In this document: positions 40,472 to 52,376 of the stretch, piece after piece
Layout: every line of letters starts with the position of its first letter
How positions within the stretch are numbered: position 1 is the stretch's first letter
DNA from: Botryococcus braunii
Taxonomy: Eukaryota > Chlorophyta > Trebouxiophyceae
Length of the DNA: 64,000 nucleotides
Assembly (NCBI GenBank): GCA_002005505.1
Contig: KV908642.1
Coordinates: 62,001 to 126,000 of the forward strand
Direction: 5' to 3'
Made by a program: the position numbers and the translations under genes
Notes under the pieces: model-generated
Database searches by the model: none
Seen by the model: only the letters and a program-made list of their open reading frames with translations
What the model was told of the DNA's origin: nothing

Positions 40472-43139
40472 AAATAAATACAAAAGACGTATGTACCGCA
40501 AATATTGGGGCCAGAGTTTTCGTTTAGTTGACTGTGTAGCGGCAGATCCTCCCCATGGCGAACCCTAAAGTACCCAGATGACTCCCAATCGTGTTCTCCG
40601 TAACCGGAGAGAACATGCATGCTACATACTATATAGCAAAGAACTGAATAGCATGAAAAATAGGATGGAAAGGCGCGCTATTCGGAGGTGAACTGTGGCT
40701 TCGGTAGACAGGTTGACCACCGCCAACATCCGGGGCAGGCAGGAAAGACAGTCTTCCTCGGTACATTAACCACTGGACATGAGCGACAGAAAAGTTGAAG
40801 GGGTCCACACCTGCACCGGACAGAGCTCCTGGTCAGCGGTCTGCGTGGACTGGGAGGTCCACGAGCCGCGACTCGCGGCCCGCGAGTAGTGGAAGTAGGG
40901 TGGGGCTGGCGAGCGGATCCGTGCACGTGCCGAAGGGGAGTAAAGGGCGGGGCGAATGTTGATGATTAGCTGCCTAGGGTACGGGGCGTATGTATGCACG
41001 TGGGATACGGGGCATATGTATGTACGTGGGAAGGGAAAGGAAAGGAAAGAAAAAGTTTTGAAGTGGACGGGAGTCGGCGGATCATATGAGAAAGACGCAC
41101 ACGCCGGGAGGGAGTTACATAGGGGGTTCAAGGTGCAAATGCACCACCAAAGCGGGCTTCGAACGTTCTTCGCAGTACTTGTGGTTTCTGCCCTAGAAAG
41201 GGGGCGATCCTTTAGAGCGCCTTATAAAGTCGTCGTAAGGTAACGTTAGCCGGGTATCCTGCCTGTCTAAACCGATGGTAAAAGTCCACGGTCGCCGTAA
41301 GCCAGCCGTCGGCCGTAGTGCAAATGTTTCTGAACCGCCACAGCTGGGAAAAGATGACGCCTAACTTACATGTGTCAGCCAGGTGTCATGGTTTATCATG
41401 TGACATGTGTTTACAATTTACGTGGTCGTAATTGCTAACGCCCCACGTGAGCAGTACTGTTGCTCGCCTATGGATAGCTTGCGCCGTCTGCTGTATTCTT
41501 CAGATTTTGATGTCTGGGATACTTTTCTAACTTTTTCCTGCATTACCGTGGATACAGACGTTATCTATCTGCCTTGAAGCAGCTTTGACTGTGAATGCGC
41601 AATAGGAACAGTCTCTTTGTTTATCGTATCCTTTCCTTTCGTTAGGTAGCAGAGGCGGGATTCGTTGCATCCCTTAGTCGACAAGCCGACAGCCAGCACC
41701 AGCGATATACAGGAGGTAAGACTAGGAAGTGAGAGCCAAGAGAGCCTCACATTTGCCATGGGGAGCCTGTGATAGCGTAGATCCTGCGTAGGGGACGCCC
41801 ACCAGGGGAGTGTCACACTTTTGGATAGGCACATGTGTGCTTGAGTTATTACACTCAAATTTTATATATATTCCCATCAAAGGCCATTATCTCATTTTCC
41901 CGTTGATATCGTGAGAGGATCTGCCTGTTTCGGACGCCATCGTGTTTAGGTCGTGTTAGGCGCCACGTTCCAGGAGTGACTCGAGCTCGAGTTAAGTGTG
42001 ATAAGGATTTCCTATTTAAAATACCTACGCATTCATCAACTGTGGTTGTGTGTTTTCTTTTTGAATTCCACCTCGTGAGACTCTTCTCGGAGTTTCCGAG
42101 GTCTGCTGTCTTCGTCTTGTTGTGCTTCGGCTGAGATATTTGGGTCGCTTTTTGAGTTTGTTGGGCAATAGACTGCCATATTCTGAAACCCTGTGTTGCC
42201 TTGCGTCATAATTTGAGTCCAGTTATCTCTTCCGGTGTGAGTAAGCTTGCGTGGCCGAGGAAGCTTCGCGCTCTTTAATTTTACATCTGAACAGTGGCAC
42301 ATAAGTCCTTGAGGCAGAGGTTGATAAAGTGTGTTCTAGTAGGACAGTGAATTATCGTGCAAATCTAAGTTCATTTGTCCGAACGTTCAGGCATGCCGCC
42401 TACGCACTTGATCTCCCGGTTAGGCCGTGTTCCACCTCACATTTTTAACATTTGCTGAAAACTAGGAGGATTGATTGACTGGGTTGCAGGCAACACAAGG
42501 CATAGGAAAGGCAGCTTTGCACCGATAAGTCGAGTACCCGAGTGATCGTGGTTCACGCAGACTGAGGATTCGTAAGACAGAACATTATTACACCTGAGCG
42601 TTATATTTGTGAGAGAACACTTGTCATTGTCACAGGAGGATTAATCGAGTGTGGTAGAGCTTGCTTTAGGGGGACAACCGGGAAGTCCGGTATCGCCTTA
42701 GCGAAGAGTTTCTGAGCCCACCACTGGAACTGTGTTAGCCGTCTATACACGTATAACACATTGGCGTCGAGGTATGGAAGCTGATCCTTATTGTGATGTT
42801 GAGATTACTGAGGAATGTAGTCCATCCAGACGTCATTCCCGACATCCGCCTAACGCATTAGAAACACCCGAAGCACCACCTATCAACGAGTCTTTGCAAA
42901 ACATTAAGGATGAGCCTGGTTAGCTGCGTTAATTCCAGCCATGTTACAGAATATAGAGAGAGGATGTGGTCAGCCAGAAGCCCAGCGTTTTGCAGATTCA
43001 CTTAGGGGTGGGATAGACGTTGGCAATGAAGCTGTCCATGTGATGAAGGTCTTGTAGGGCCATACACGAATCTTTGAAGTTAAAGGATAGTGAATGACTA
43101 CTCAGATTACATCAGCAGTCACTGCAGCCGTCAGAAATC
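40472..43139. other. Unassigned interval, possible gypsy 5' end
   Basis: No convincing gene. Near 42757 ATAACACA is followed by TTGGCGTCGAGGTATGG, which could be an LTR end with a TGG-starting primer-binding site. A 49-codon frame starts there (MEADPYCDVEITEECSPSRR..., 42773-42922). No matching second LTR was found, so this is only a suggestion. Otherwise the stretch looks like unique, mostly non-coding sequence. Confidence 0.3.
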
Positions 43140-44986
43140 TGTAGCGTGCTTTACAGGGTAGCCGTGCCCAACGGTATCCAAAATTTTTTGCGTTTAAATG
43201 GCTGAATTTTATCAGGGTTTTGAGTCTGGGTTGTACTGCTGCGGTCAATTACTGTTAAAGGTACGTCTGGACAGGATCGCCACCCAGGGATTACGGCCCT
43301 GAGACCTAGCTGTTACGGTGTGACAATTGATTTACGGTCCGGGGAATGGCTCCGGATTGCGGATTCGGCTTGTGCCGGCTTGTTCGGGTCGGTCGGACTA
43401 TCTTAGTCGGTGAGGCGCGCGGCCACCTAGCTGTGCGGCTACGGTTGAGAGGACTTAAACGATTGCGTCTTTCACGGTTCTGTTATTACTAAAACTATAT
43501 TTGGCGAGCTTACAAGGCTATTCAAGGTTGTATCTATTCTTCCTTGGCTCGAGGGCTTGGGACGATTGTTCCTTACGGCTTGGGTGCGTGGCACTGAACG
43601 TGCGGCTTGTTCTAGGTGCTGTTGCTTCACCTAAGTGTTGTTTATATCTATATTTAATGTTCGGTCTCGTCTAAAGTGTTTGCAATTACTCGTACTCGAT
43701 GGCGTCGTTGCGGATCCCCGCGTGGGTATTACGGCTCCTTGGCTTATGGTACTACGTTACTCGCACAAAGTTGTTGCTGGGGTGTTGCTCAATAATTTCG
43801 ATATTCTTACGTAAATGAGACAATCAGGCAGGTTTCACTGCAGGTACTGCTTTGGTGGGACTAACAACGATCATTCAATCAATCAGGACTCATAACACAC
43901 TATCGGGGCGCGGCCCGGACAGGAGGCAGATTTTGTGGCAAACCTTTTACAACCATACTATCTGGAATCTCACTGTAACTGTGAGGGGGAGGCATCCCTC
44001 TTTATATAGACAACCGGCGCTTTCGTTTGCATACCGGCGTAGCTCTCATGAGAGTTATCACGCAGCTAACGTGATCACGCAGCTAACTTTTAGGAATAGA
44101 CCTGAAACGGTCTTGATCGGCTTAGAGTTGCCAAATCTTCAATCTTTAGGTTCAGGTACATCCGTCGGCATCTATCTGTAGGTGCCTTTAAGTGCCGATC
44201 ACTTCCATGGGGCGACACCACACAGCACCCACCACTAGTAGAAAAATCGCTCTTAATCGAATCGGAATCGGCGCCGAATTTCAGTACGATTATCGAAAAA
44301 TTTCAGATCGAGTTCAGTAGGCTGCGGACGGTCGGCGGACTGAGTCTGGTCTGAAAATTTTAGTACGATTTCAGTTTCGGCCAATTTCAGATTCAATTAC
44401 GAGACAAATCAGTCGGAATTCAGATTTTGTCGATCTCAATCGGTACTGAAATTCATCGGATGCGATTCTGATTCTGAACTGAATTTATGCTGTCGATATT
44501 GTTACATGTACGGTGACGAGACATCTCTACAGCAGAAGTACAAGTGCAGAAACATGTGCTGGGACACTCTGTGCCACTGATGCCATTATCACCAGCTGAA
44601 CATGATTGTGGTGGTAATGGCATACAGTGACACAAAGTACCCCCCACACATGTTCCTGCACTCATACTTAAGCTGTAGATCTAGAGATGGCTCGTCACCA
44701 TACAAGATTACACAGTGATATAAAGGGACTTGAATCCACCCACCATTCCAGCCATGCCCCACCCATGGTGTTGTATAATGTATGACAGTATAGAAAACAC
44801 AGTTGCAAAAGCTTGTGAGGCAACGGTGGAATGAGGCAAGCAGGCAAGAAGTGCAGACGGTGGAATGTGTGTTCCAAGATTGAAGTTCAACAAATTTACA
44901 AGGGGCGCAATCATTCACCAAGCCCCATGACCTTCAAACTGGCAACCGTAGATCAAAAGGAGAGCTTTACGCCAACTGTACGGGTG

Positions 44987-45001
44987 CCCCCCCCCCCCCC
45001 C
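44987..45001 (+). repeat. Poly-C run
   Basis: A run of about 14 C inside the CACTA element. Confidence 0.9.
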
Positions 45002-45497
45002 AATCTAGCTGAGCAAACACCACGTGCGATGTTCAAGAAAGCATATTGCAAACCCCTCAATCCTTGCAATACAGTAGCCTCCGCAGTCCTTAAATAGGCA
45101 TGACATGTCACCGTCCAGCAGGGGTCTGACAGAGCTGCATGTAATGCACAATTATAGTCGCAACCTATGCACGAATGGCTCGCAGTATCTTCCTTCATGC
45201 TGCCACGACTGACATCTTGACAGTGCCTCAGGCTATATGCTAATTCATCCATCGCCGCATGCTGATAGTGCCTGCCTCAGGGAATCACTCCAGAAGTGGG
45301 CATATCGCAAGCCCCCTCATACAGGCCCCTGTGAGCATAACCTTCTGGTGGATCTCCAAGGGCACGGCTGCAGGTTTTGGACGGCAATCCAACACGTCCT
45401 GCAAGACCCGTAACCGGCAGGACCTTGGCTATAGCTATAGCTACATGCATAGGCCAGCCACAAGAGAGTACCGCAGTGGCTCCCCCCCCCCATCCAA

Positions 45498-45774
45498 CAC
45501 ACACACACACACGCACACGCGCGCGCGCGCACACACACACACACATACAGAGACGTACGATCGCACGCACACGCACAGACACACATACAGAGACGCACGC
45601 TCGCACGCACACGCACACAAACAGAGACGCACGCTCGCACGCACACGCGCGCACAGACACAGACACACACATACAGAGACGAACGCACGCACACACGCAC
45701 ACACACAGACCCCACCCACCCACCCACACAGACAGACAGACACACACACCGCAATTCAAGACCATATTTACTCC

Positions 45775-45848
<74 letters not shown>

Positions 45849-45852
45849 GGGG

Positions 45853-45945
<93 letters not shown>
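45498..45945 (+). repeat. (CA)-rich then (GA)n microsatellites, unit 1
   Basis: CA-rich 45498-45752, GA 45776-45942. Frames of Ser-Leu, Arg-Glu or Thr-His repeats here are artefacts. Confidence 0.97.
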
Positions 45946-45947
<2 letters not shown>

Positions 45948-46192
45948 GACATCCATTCAATTTACCTCAAGCTGCGCCGCAACGCAACAACGCAGAAAAC
46001 TATGATCCTCAGATATCAGGCTGCAAGTTAACTGAAATCTTGAATTGTCTAGATGAAAGACACCAAGGCAGGTACCAGTACATTATAAAGTAGGATTTGC
46101 CTCTGACAGTGAGCTGAAATTTTCCATTCCAATATAGCCCCTGCCACACCCACACCCAAGCGGCAGGGAGGAGGGGAGGCAGGAAGGAGGGG

Positions 46193-46198
46193 GGGGGG

Positions 46199-46250
<52 letters not shown>
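46193..46250 (+). repeat. G run and (GA)n
   Basis: About ten G followed by about 24 GA units; the counterpart at 47186-47235 is shorter. Confidence 0.95.
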
Positions 46251-46253
<3 letters not shown>

Positions 46254-46675
46254 CGGGGCGAAGAAATGAGGGCTTACCTTATTCACATAATTGACTACTG
46301 ATCCTGAAACTGCAAAGAGCTATAACTTCTGCCTCAGGAATATGCAAGTACCTGGGCCATTTGCTTGTCCCCCATGGCATGCAATCCATTCATTATGGTG
46401 GTTGCACCAAAGTGTTTCAACTCCTGCAACCCACAGAGCTCTTGAAAGTCCCATAGCGTCAATTTTTTGGAGTGGTTTGTCCAGCCAGGGGTACTGGAAT
46501 ATGTTGTCATACAAAAAGGGACTTGCATGTATGTGTTGGTCTGTGTGAGGAGACGGAAATCCTACACGTCCTGCAAGACCCATAACCGGCAGGACCTTGG
46601 CTATAGCTGTAGCTACATGCATAGGCCAGCCACAAGAGAGTACCGCAGTGGCTTCCCCCCCCCCCCTTCCACCTC

Positions 46676-46852
46676 ACACACACACACACACGCTCGCACG
46701 CACACGCACACACACACACACATACAGAGACGTACGCATGCACGCACGCACACACACAGACCCCCACACACACAGACCCCCACCCACCCACCCATACAGA
46801 CAGACACACACACACACACACACACACCGCAATTCAAGACCATATTTACTCC

Positions 46853-46924
<72 letters not shown>

Positions 46925-46940
46925 GAGAGAGCGAGAGATA
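46676..46940 (+). repeat. (CA)n and (GA)n microsatellites, unit 2
   Basis: CA-rich 46676-46828 and GA 46856-46938, homologous to 45498-45945 but shorter. Confidence 0.96.
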
Positions 46941-47533
46941 GAGGACATCCATTCAATTTACCTCAAGCTGCGCCGCAACGCAACGACGCAGAAAACTATG
47001 ATCCTCAGAGATCAGGCTGCAAGTTAACTGAAATCTTGAATTGTCTAGATGAAAGACACCAAGGCAGGTACCAGTACATTATAAAGTAGGATTTGCCTCT
47101 GACAGTGAGCTGCAATTTACAATCCAACATAGCCCCTGGCACACCCACACACAAGCGGCAGGGAGGAGGGGAGGGAGGGAGAGGGGTGGGGGGGGGGAGA
47201 GAGAGAGAGAGAGAGAGGGGGGGGGAGAGAGAGAATGCGGGGCGAAGAAATGAGGGCTTACCTTATTCACATAATTGACTACTGATCCTGAAACTGCAAA
47301 GAGCTATAACTTCTGCCTCAGGAATATGCAAGTACTTGGGCATTTACTTGTCCCCCATGGCATGCAATCCTTTCATTATGGTGGTTGCAGCAAAGTGTTT
47401 CAACTCCTGCAACCCACAGAGCTCTTGAAAGTCCCATAGCGTCAATTTTTTGGAGTGGTTTGTCCAGCCAGGGGTACTGGAATATGTTGTCATACAAAAA
47501 GGGACTTGCATGTATGTGTTGGTCTGTGTGAGG

Positions 47534-50500
47534 GGGGTTGAGATTGTAGAGAGAGACAGCGTGGGCCAAGAGTGCAAAATGACTAGCCCCTTTGAAGACC
47601 AAACAAGCTCTACCCATGTGGTAGAATGAGTGCATAGAATTTCTAAACATTTCACTTCGGCTGCCTACCAAGTGTGGGTGCCCCCAACTGATGCCATGAG
47701 TTGCACCGTCAACTTGACCCAATAAGTATAACCTTAAAACACGGGGGAGAGTGTAAAGGGGGTGCAAGACAAGGAGCAACAGACAGGGCTCTCCTTGACA
47801 TGGGCTCATTGGCATGAATGTCAGGAGGTGGTAATGGCAAGGAGCTAGAACCAACCCACGTCAGTGAACAGAACACTATATGCCTGAATCTTCCAAAAGC
47901 AACAGCTTCTACCGCATGAGCCAGATAAACAAAACTTCTGTGATGGGGAACAGCTCGCCTTATCTGCGGGCCCACAGACATAGACAGGAGATTGGGACAC
48001 TTTGTGAAAACGTACAAAGGTTTGATGAAGAGTCAACTGCTTGCGCTTCCTTTCCCCGGATGTCATGGAGTTGTTTCGATTACATTTGTTGCAGCAAGAA
48101 GTGAACAAGCCCCTGCACACAACACCTTTGTGACTGCCCTGCATTGATTTCTAGAACAGTATTAGCACCATTACACGCCGCAACTCAAGACCATATTTAC
48201 TCCGTAGCCTCCCATTAAAAGAAAATTCCATGCGACGCCCCATGACAGAATTCTTTCGAAAGAGCAAGAGATCTAAAGCTGCCAACAGTAAAGTGATATA
48301 CAAAGAGCAACAGAAACATACTGAGAGCAACGCAACACGAAGCAAGGTGAACTCACCTTGAAACGCTATGGGGCCATGCGCGAGCATCGGAATGCAAATG
48401 CAGAGTCCCCGGCGTTCGGAGCAATGCAAGTGCCAACAGGCATAGAACGACCTGGGATAAAGCATGAGAGTACTAGCCATGCCATGATATAAAGCTAAAT
48501 GCTGACTGCGAACTAAACAAACGGCTGTATGCTTCGGACGGAGATTCTCAGGAGATTCGGTCCGAGTCAGCGTACTGCGCTACTATTTTTGTACATTAGG
48601 AGTTGTACAATCTTTGAGGGCAATACAATAAAACAGTCTTGAAGTACGAAATGTGTGACATACTAGATTATGACCTTCAATTGTAACTCCATCAACGGCA
48701 AAGGCCTTGACTTCAGGTCCTTGACGCATTACCGACAAGGTGCGAGTGATTACCACGATTCTCACTCTCACACATGCTCACCCACACAATCTCCGACTGT
48801 TGATCTTTAGTCTACCCCACTTTGCACTGCCCCCTCGGTCTCTACCTGTTTGTATCTTATGGCATTAACTTATGCCTCTCCGCGTGGTCATTTGCTTCGT
48901 TCCTGAACACAGCTTTGCTGTAGAACTGGCTGAACAGGTGGAATGTTGGTCATTTTAGCTTAGTTTGCACCGTATTCGTTTACTCCCCCAAGAAAGCACG
49001 TAAAATGCCTTATAACACACTTCATATTCGCAATTACCGTTGAATGAGGGCGTCTGAGCTTCTTGAGTGTGCCACATTGGAATTCCATTGAGTATTAGAC
49101 CGTTTTAAGGATGTTCTGAAATGGTTCTGAATTCCAATATCACAGGACAACGCCCACAAAATGGGCACAGCAGATCACAACTGCCATGTAACATGCAATG
49201 GGATGAGTAATGGACCCCAATCCGATAATTGCGCTGAATTACCTTTTCAAGAAGTAGGCCTTTTGGGGACAACTCTTCACGCGTCTTAAATTGGTCTGAT
49301 CCGAACGCCCGATCTGAATCGAGTCGGAACTATCAGTGCCTATGGGACAAGGTACGATCGGCGGGTTCCGGGGGTCTAAATCTGGATGTGTGCCAAGGCC
49401 CGTGGCCCACGGGAAGCCCCGGGATTTTGCAACGCCTGGAAGTTGTTGCGTTCCTGCTGAGACAGTTGCGACAATGTACGGGTTTGCGCTACAGTATGCG
49501 AACGAGGTTGGTAGACCGATGTATACAGGATTGTGGAGGTGTATAGTCCGATGGATACCCGATGTGAAGACCGTGAAGTGAAGGTCGGTCCGTCCGATTT
49601 TGGTTTTGTGGGGAAGATATTAGATACAGTTTAAATAGTTAATTCGTTGGCATTCCGCCGAAGGAGTCGTCGCGGTACGAGGTTTACAAGAAGTGTAGCC
49701 GTGCAGCTCGTGGGAACCGCACAAGAAACACTGCACTTTGCGTCGGGTGGAAGACATGGTAAGTCCAGCGGGGCTATTGCCGCCTTGTTGAGGCGAAAGG
49801 GGTTCCAATTAGTGCGGGTTCAACGTTTTGTGTGCCTTATCTTAAAGCATTTCGTCCAAGGCTCCATCGTTTTGTTCGTGACGGTTGAGAATATTATTAT
49901 TGACATCTGCAAGGGCATTGGCAAAAGCAGTCAGCTGCAATGCTGTTCCCACGAGCAATGCTATGCAGTCAGGTGTAACCGTTAAATGTACCTTGGTTAT
50001 TGCCGAACGTTGCAGGTGACTGCATAAGCGACATCGGCCCACGTTGTCATTACTAACTTGTAAATAAATGAGAAAGGTGCCATTATCAAGAACGTCAAAT
50101 CTTCAAGCCAAAGACAACTACAAAAGGAGGGAAAAACAAAGGGAAAAAAACGGCTTACCGTGCACAATCGGGAAGGCTAGGTCCAAAGCCGTCGCCCTTG
50201 CTGCTGGTGGCACCGTGTACTTCGTGTGTATATCGAGTATGGTATTACGCTGTATACAAAAGTGGAGGAAGAAGAAAAAACAGGCTTACCTGGACGGCCA
50301 TCATGGCGAAAGCCAAGGCTGCACACCCGAAGCCCAACATGTCCGTTCTCCTCTATGTATTAAAGATCAAATAGATATGCGTGTTTGCTTTATTGTTCTT
50401 CTTTGATATTAAATAGTTATGGCTTCTGAAGGACACAAGCTACAGTTTTTAAGGCAACGAAAAGCCGTTTGAGGCAACGAGAAGACAAACAGGCATCACG

Positions 50501-50632
50501 TGGTCGTATGAGCCTCCCAAGAGGTACCACAGAGCGCGCGGGAAAAGTCCTCAGGAGCTCTGTAGAGAACTGCCGATCGTAATCAGACAACGCGATCGGA
50601 ATAAGATCGGAGTAAGAGCGTTTTTTCTACTA
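47534..50632. other. CACTA interior right part, nothing recognised
   Basis: Short frames only. A minus-strand stretch 47655-47344 (KCLEILCTHSTTWVELVWSS, then PFCMTTYSSTPGWTNHSKKL) is partly duplicated in unit 1 (46528-46334) with conserved reading, so it may be an exon of a transposon-borne or captured gene. It matches no family I recognise. Confidence 0.3.
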
Positions 50633-51204
50633 GTGCACGAGAAGGTAAATCTATTCAGTCTGAAGCCAATGTCTACTTCTGGCTGTACTCCCTAACACGG
50701 GACTTCCTGAGGGTCCTAATTGGCCTTGAAAGGGGCCAGAAATCAGGAGCCACAGGGCAAAAGGTCTTGCCCATTTTCTAGGTCTTATTCCCCAATGGGA
50801 TGAACATGTACCATCATAATTTCCACTCGATTCCGAGCTGTCAAATGTCTTACTTTCGCCGGCATCATATTTCTACCGGTTTCGCATCATAAACACAACA
50901 ATTATTGATTGTCCACTTGCAGTCACAGCCACACGCCATTTCACGACATATGTAGCGTGCTTTCCCCCCCTCTAAAAGGAGAGAAAGACTGTGAAACGTC
51001 TTTCTGGTGCTTGGTTATAAAGATAAGGTACGATCATCCGAGCATAAGGTACATCATGCAGGTATCTCAAGTGCAGCTTGTCCTCCACAGGGAGGCACAA
51101 CTCCTTTATTTAAACAGTACTATTGTTCATGTCTTTCAGTCTTGTATGATTCTCAATAACATTCTATTGCTTGTTTGTTCTCAAGCCAACTCTCAGGCGG
51201 GATT

Positions 51205-52364
51205 TTAACGGCGGTCGTGATGGTACTTTCCAATAGTGTGGATGGATTCCCTCCACATCTTTCCTTTAGAATTTTGGATAACAAGCGTGCTGTCGTCGTA
51301 GTACTCCTTGAAGATGAAGGGGCCCACAAAGGGTGGGGCCAACTTGTGCTTCTTTCGAATTTTGACGGCTATTAAGTCTCCAGGCTGTAGGTTACGTAGC
51401 CCTTCTTCAATCTTGCTCGTGATGACTGCTCTGATGTGAGCGAGGACGCTCTCATGTAGGGGAGGGGGAAGTTGTAACGGCAGGAAGCTGCCAGGTCCTG
51501 AAATGTGTAGGATTTTGGGCAGGAAGCTGCCAGGTCCTGAAATGAAGGTTCTGGAAAGTGGCACGCGTCTTGGCGTCGAAGGAAGTCCTAGTGCTGACCG
51601 GCTTGTAACAGATTCCTCTAACCTGACTGGTGTCTCGTCTCTCTCTCTCTTCCTTTGCCACTATAACAGTTCTCTTGCGTTTATTGGTAGCAGCACTGGC
51701 AGGCACATAAGTGGTAAACTTGCGTGTCTCAATTGGCATAGGCGTAAAAGAAAATCAGTATCTTCAGTATCTTCTTCAAAACCCTGGTTATAATTTGCGT
51801 AGCCTCTACCGGATCCGCGTCCCCTGCCTCTGTAGTTAGTGTTGCAGTTATCCGTGAAGTTCCCTTGGTTCTGATCATTCTCTCCCTGCGAATTGTTCAC
51901 TTTTCCTGCCTGCATGTTGTTAGTAATGATAATCTCAAACGTCGCTGCTTTTTCGGGCAACCCAACCCAATGCTTACATCCTACATCCTTGATCTCAGTG
52001 ATATACTCACCTGCAGGTTGATTTTCCCTCTGACATTTTGTTCTCAATAAGGCAAGATACCCAGTGTGATCAGGTTTAAACAAAGGATTAGTATCACAAA
52101 GAATTCTTTGACATAAGCAATGTTCTTATCTATGGGTGCTGAATCAATGCTTGACGCCACTTCATTGTTCACACGCGCAGCCTTCTTGACTGCATCAAGA
52201 ATCTCTGCTTCTGATAAACCTGTGCCATCCTGTCGTATGATGGCCTTGACGTGATCGATCCAAAATGTAATTGCACTGCCCTTGACGAGTGCGGGAAGAC
52301 GCTCTGATAGCATCTTCCTTCGAGTTGACTTTTCTCGCGGAGTTGGGACGTTGCTGGCTGGCAT
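51205..52364 (-). pseudogene. Gag and integrase-end remnant of a gypsy-like element (Z)
   Basis: On the minus strand, 52364 starts MPASNVPTPREKSTRRKMLS with a gag-like region (AITFWIDHVKAIIRQDG; then, after a frameshift near 52080, LLRTKCQRENQPAGEYITEI) and a glycine/arginine stretch RGRGRGSGRG near 51820. After a deletion, 51490-51205 encodes an integrase C-terminal segment (LQPGDLIAVKIRKKHKLAPPFVGPF, then KGKMWRESIHTIGKYH). Protease, RT, RNase H and the integrase core are gone. It lies between two inverted LTR copies (see findings). The copy is dead. Confidence 0.65.
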
Positions 52365-52376
52365 AGGTCTTTGATT

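Larger units (their letters stand above)
45392..47533 (+). repeat. Tandem duplication of a roughly 1.17-kb segment in the CACTA element
   Basis: Unit 1 45392-46563 and unit 2 46564-47533 share, in order, ACACGTCCTGCAAGACCC, a (CA)n tract, AATTCAAGACCATATTTACT, a (GA)n tract, CAAGCTGCGCCGCAACGCAA, GGATTTGCCTCTGACAGTGA, a G/GA tract and GTTTGTCCAGCCAGGGGTAC. Microsatellite length is the main difference. A partial third trace (CAACTCAAGACCATATTTAC) is at about 48180. Confidence 0.9.
44233..50635. mobile_element. CACTA (EnSpm/CMC) DNA transposon, 6.4 kb, no transposase recognised
   Basis: The ends are CACTAGTAGAAAAA-CGCTCTTA at 44233 and its inverse at 50635, differing at few positions, starting with the diagnostic CACTA. 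The 3-bp target duplication CAC is at 44230-44232 and 50636-50638. The homologous LTR copy at 52377-53605 has the uninterrupted site. Subterminal regions are rich in short ATCGGAATC/AATTTCAG-type repeats. The interior holds a 1.2-kb tandem duplication and microsatellites. No transposase domain is recognisable, so it is probably non-autonomous, or its exons were not recognised. Confidence 0.85.
43140..50948 (-). repeat. Left copy of the Z LTR, split by a CACTA transposon
   Basis: Plus-strand text starts TGTAGCGTGC at 43140 and ends TTTCACGACA at 50948. Removing the CACTA element (44233-50635) and one CAC gives about 1.4 kb. It is related to the H LTR (55330-56779): both start TGTNNCGTNCTTT, share GGATCGCCAC..GAGACCTNG, and have TATGTNNCGTNCTTTCCC with pyrimidines directly after the far end. 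This fits a 3' LTR of a minus-strand element whose polypurine tract is at about 50956-50970. Confidence 0.7.

Noticed and set aside
45259..45960. Frames of 200 or more codons rich in RE, SL or TH
   Set aside because: (CA)n and (GA)n tracts, open on both strands; not genes.
49336..49985. Possible genes of 81 and 112 codons in the CACTA right part
   Set aside because: No recognisable domain, and composition is not coding-like; left unassigned.
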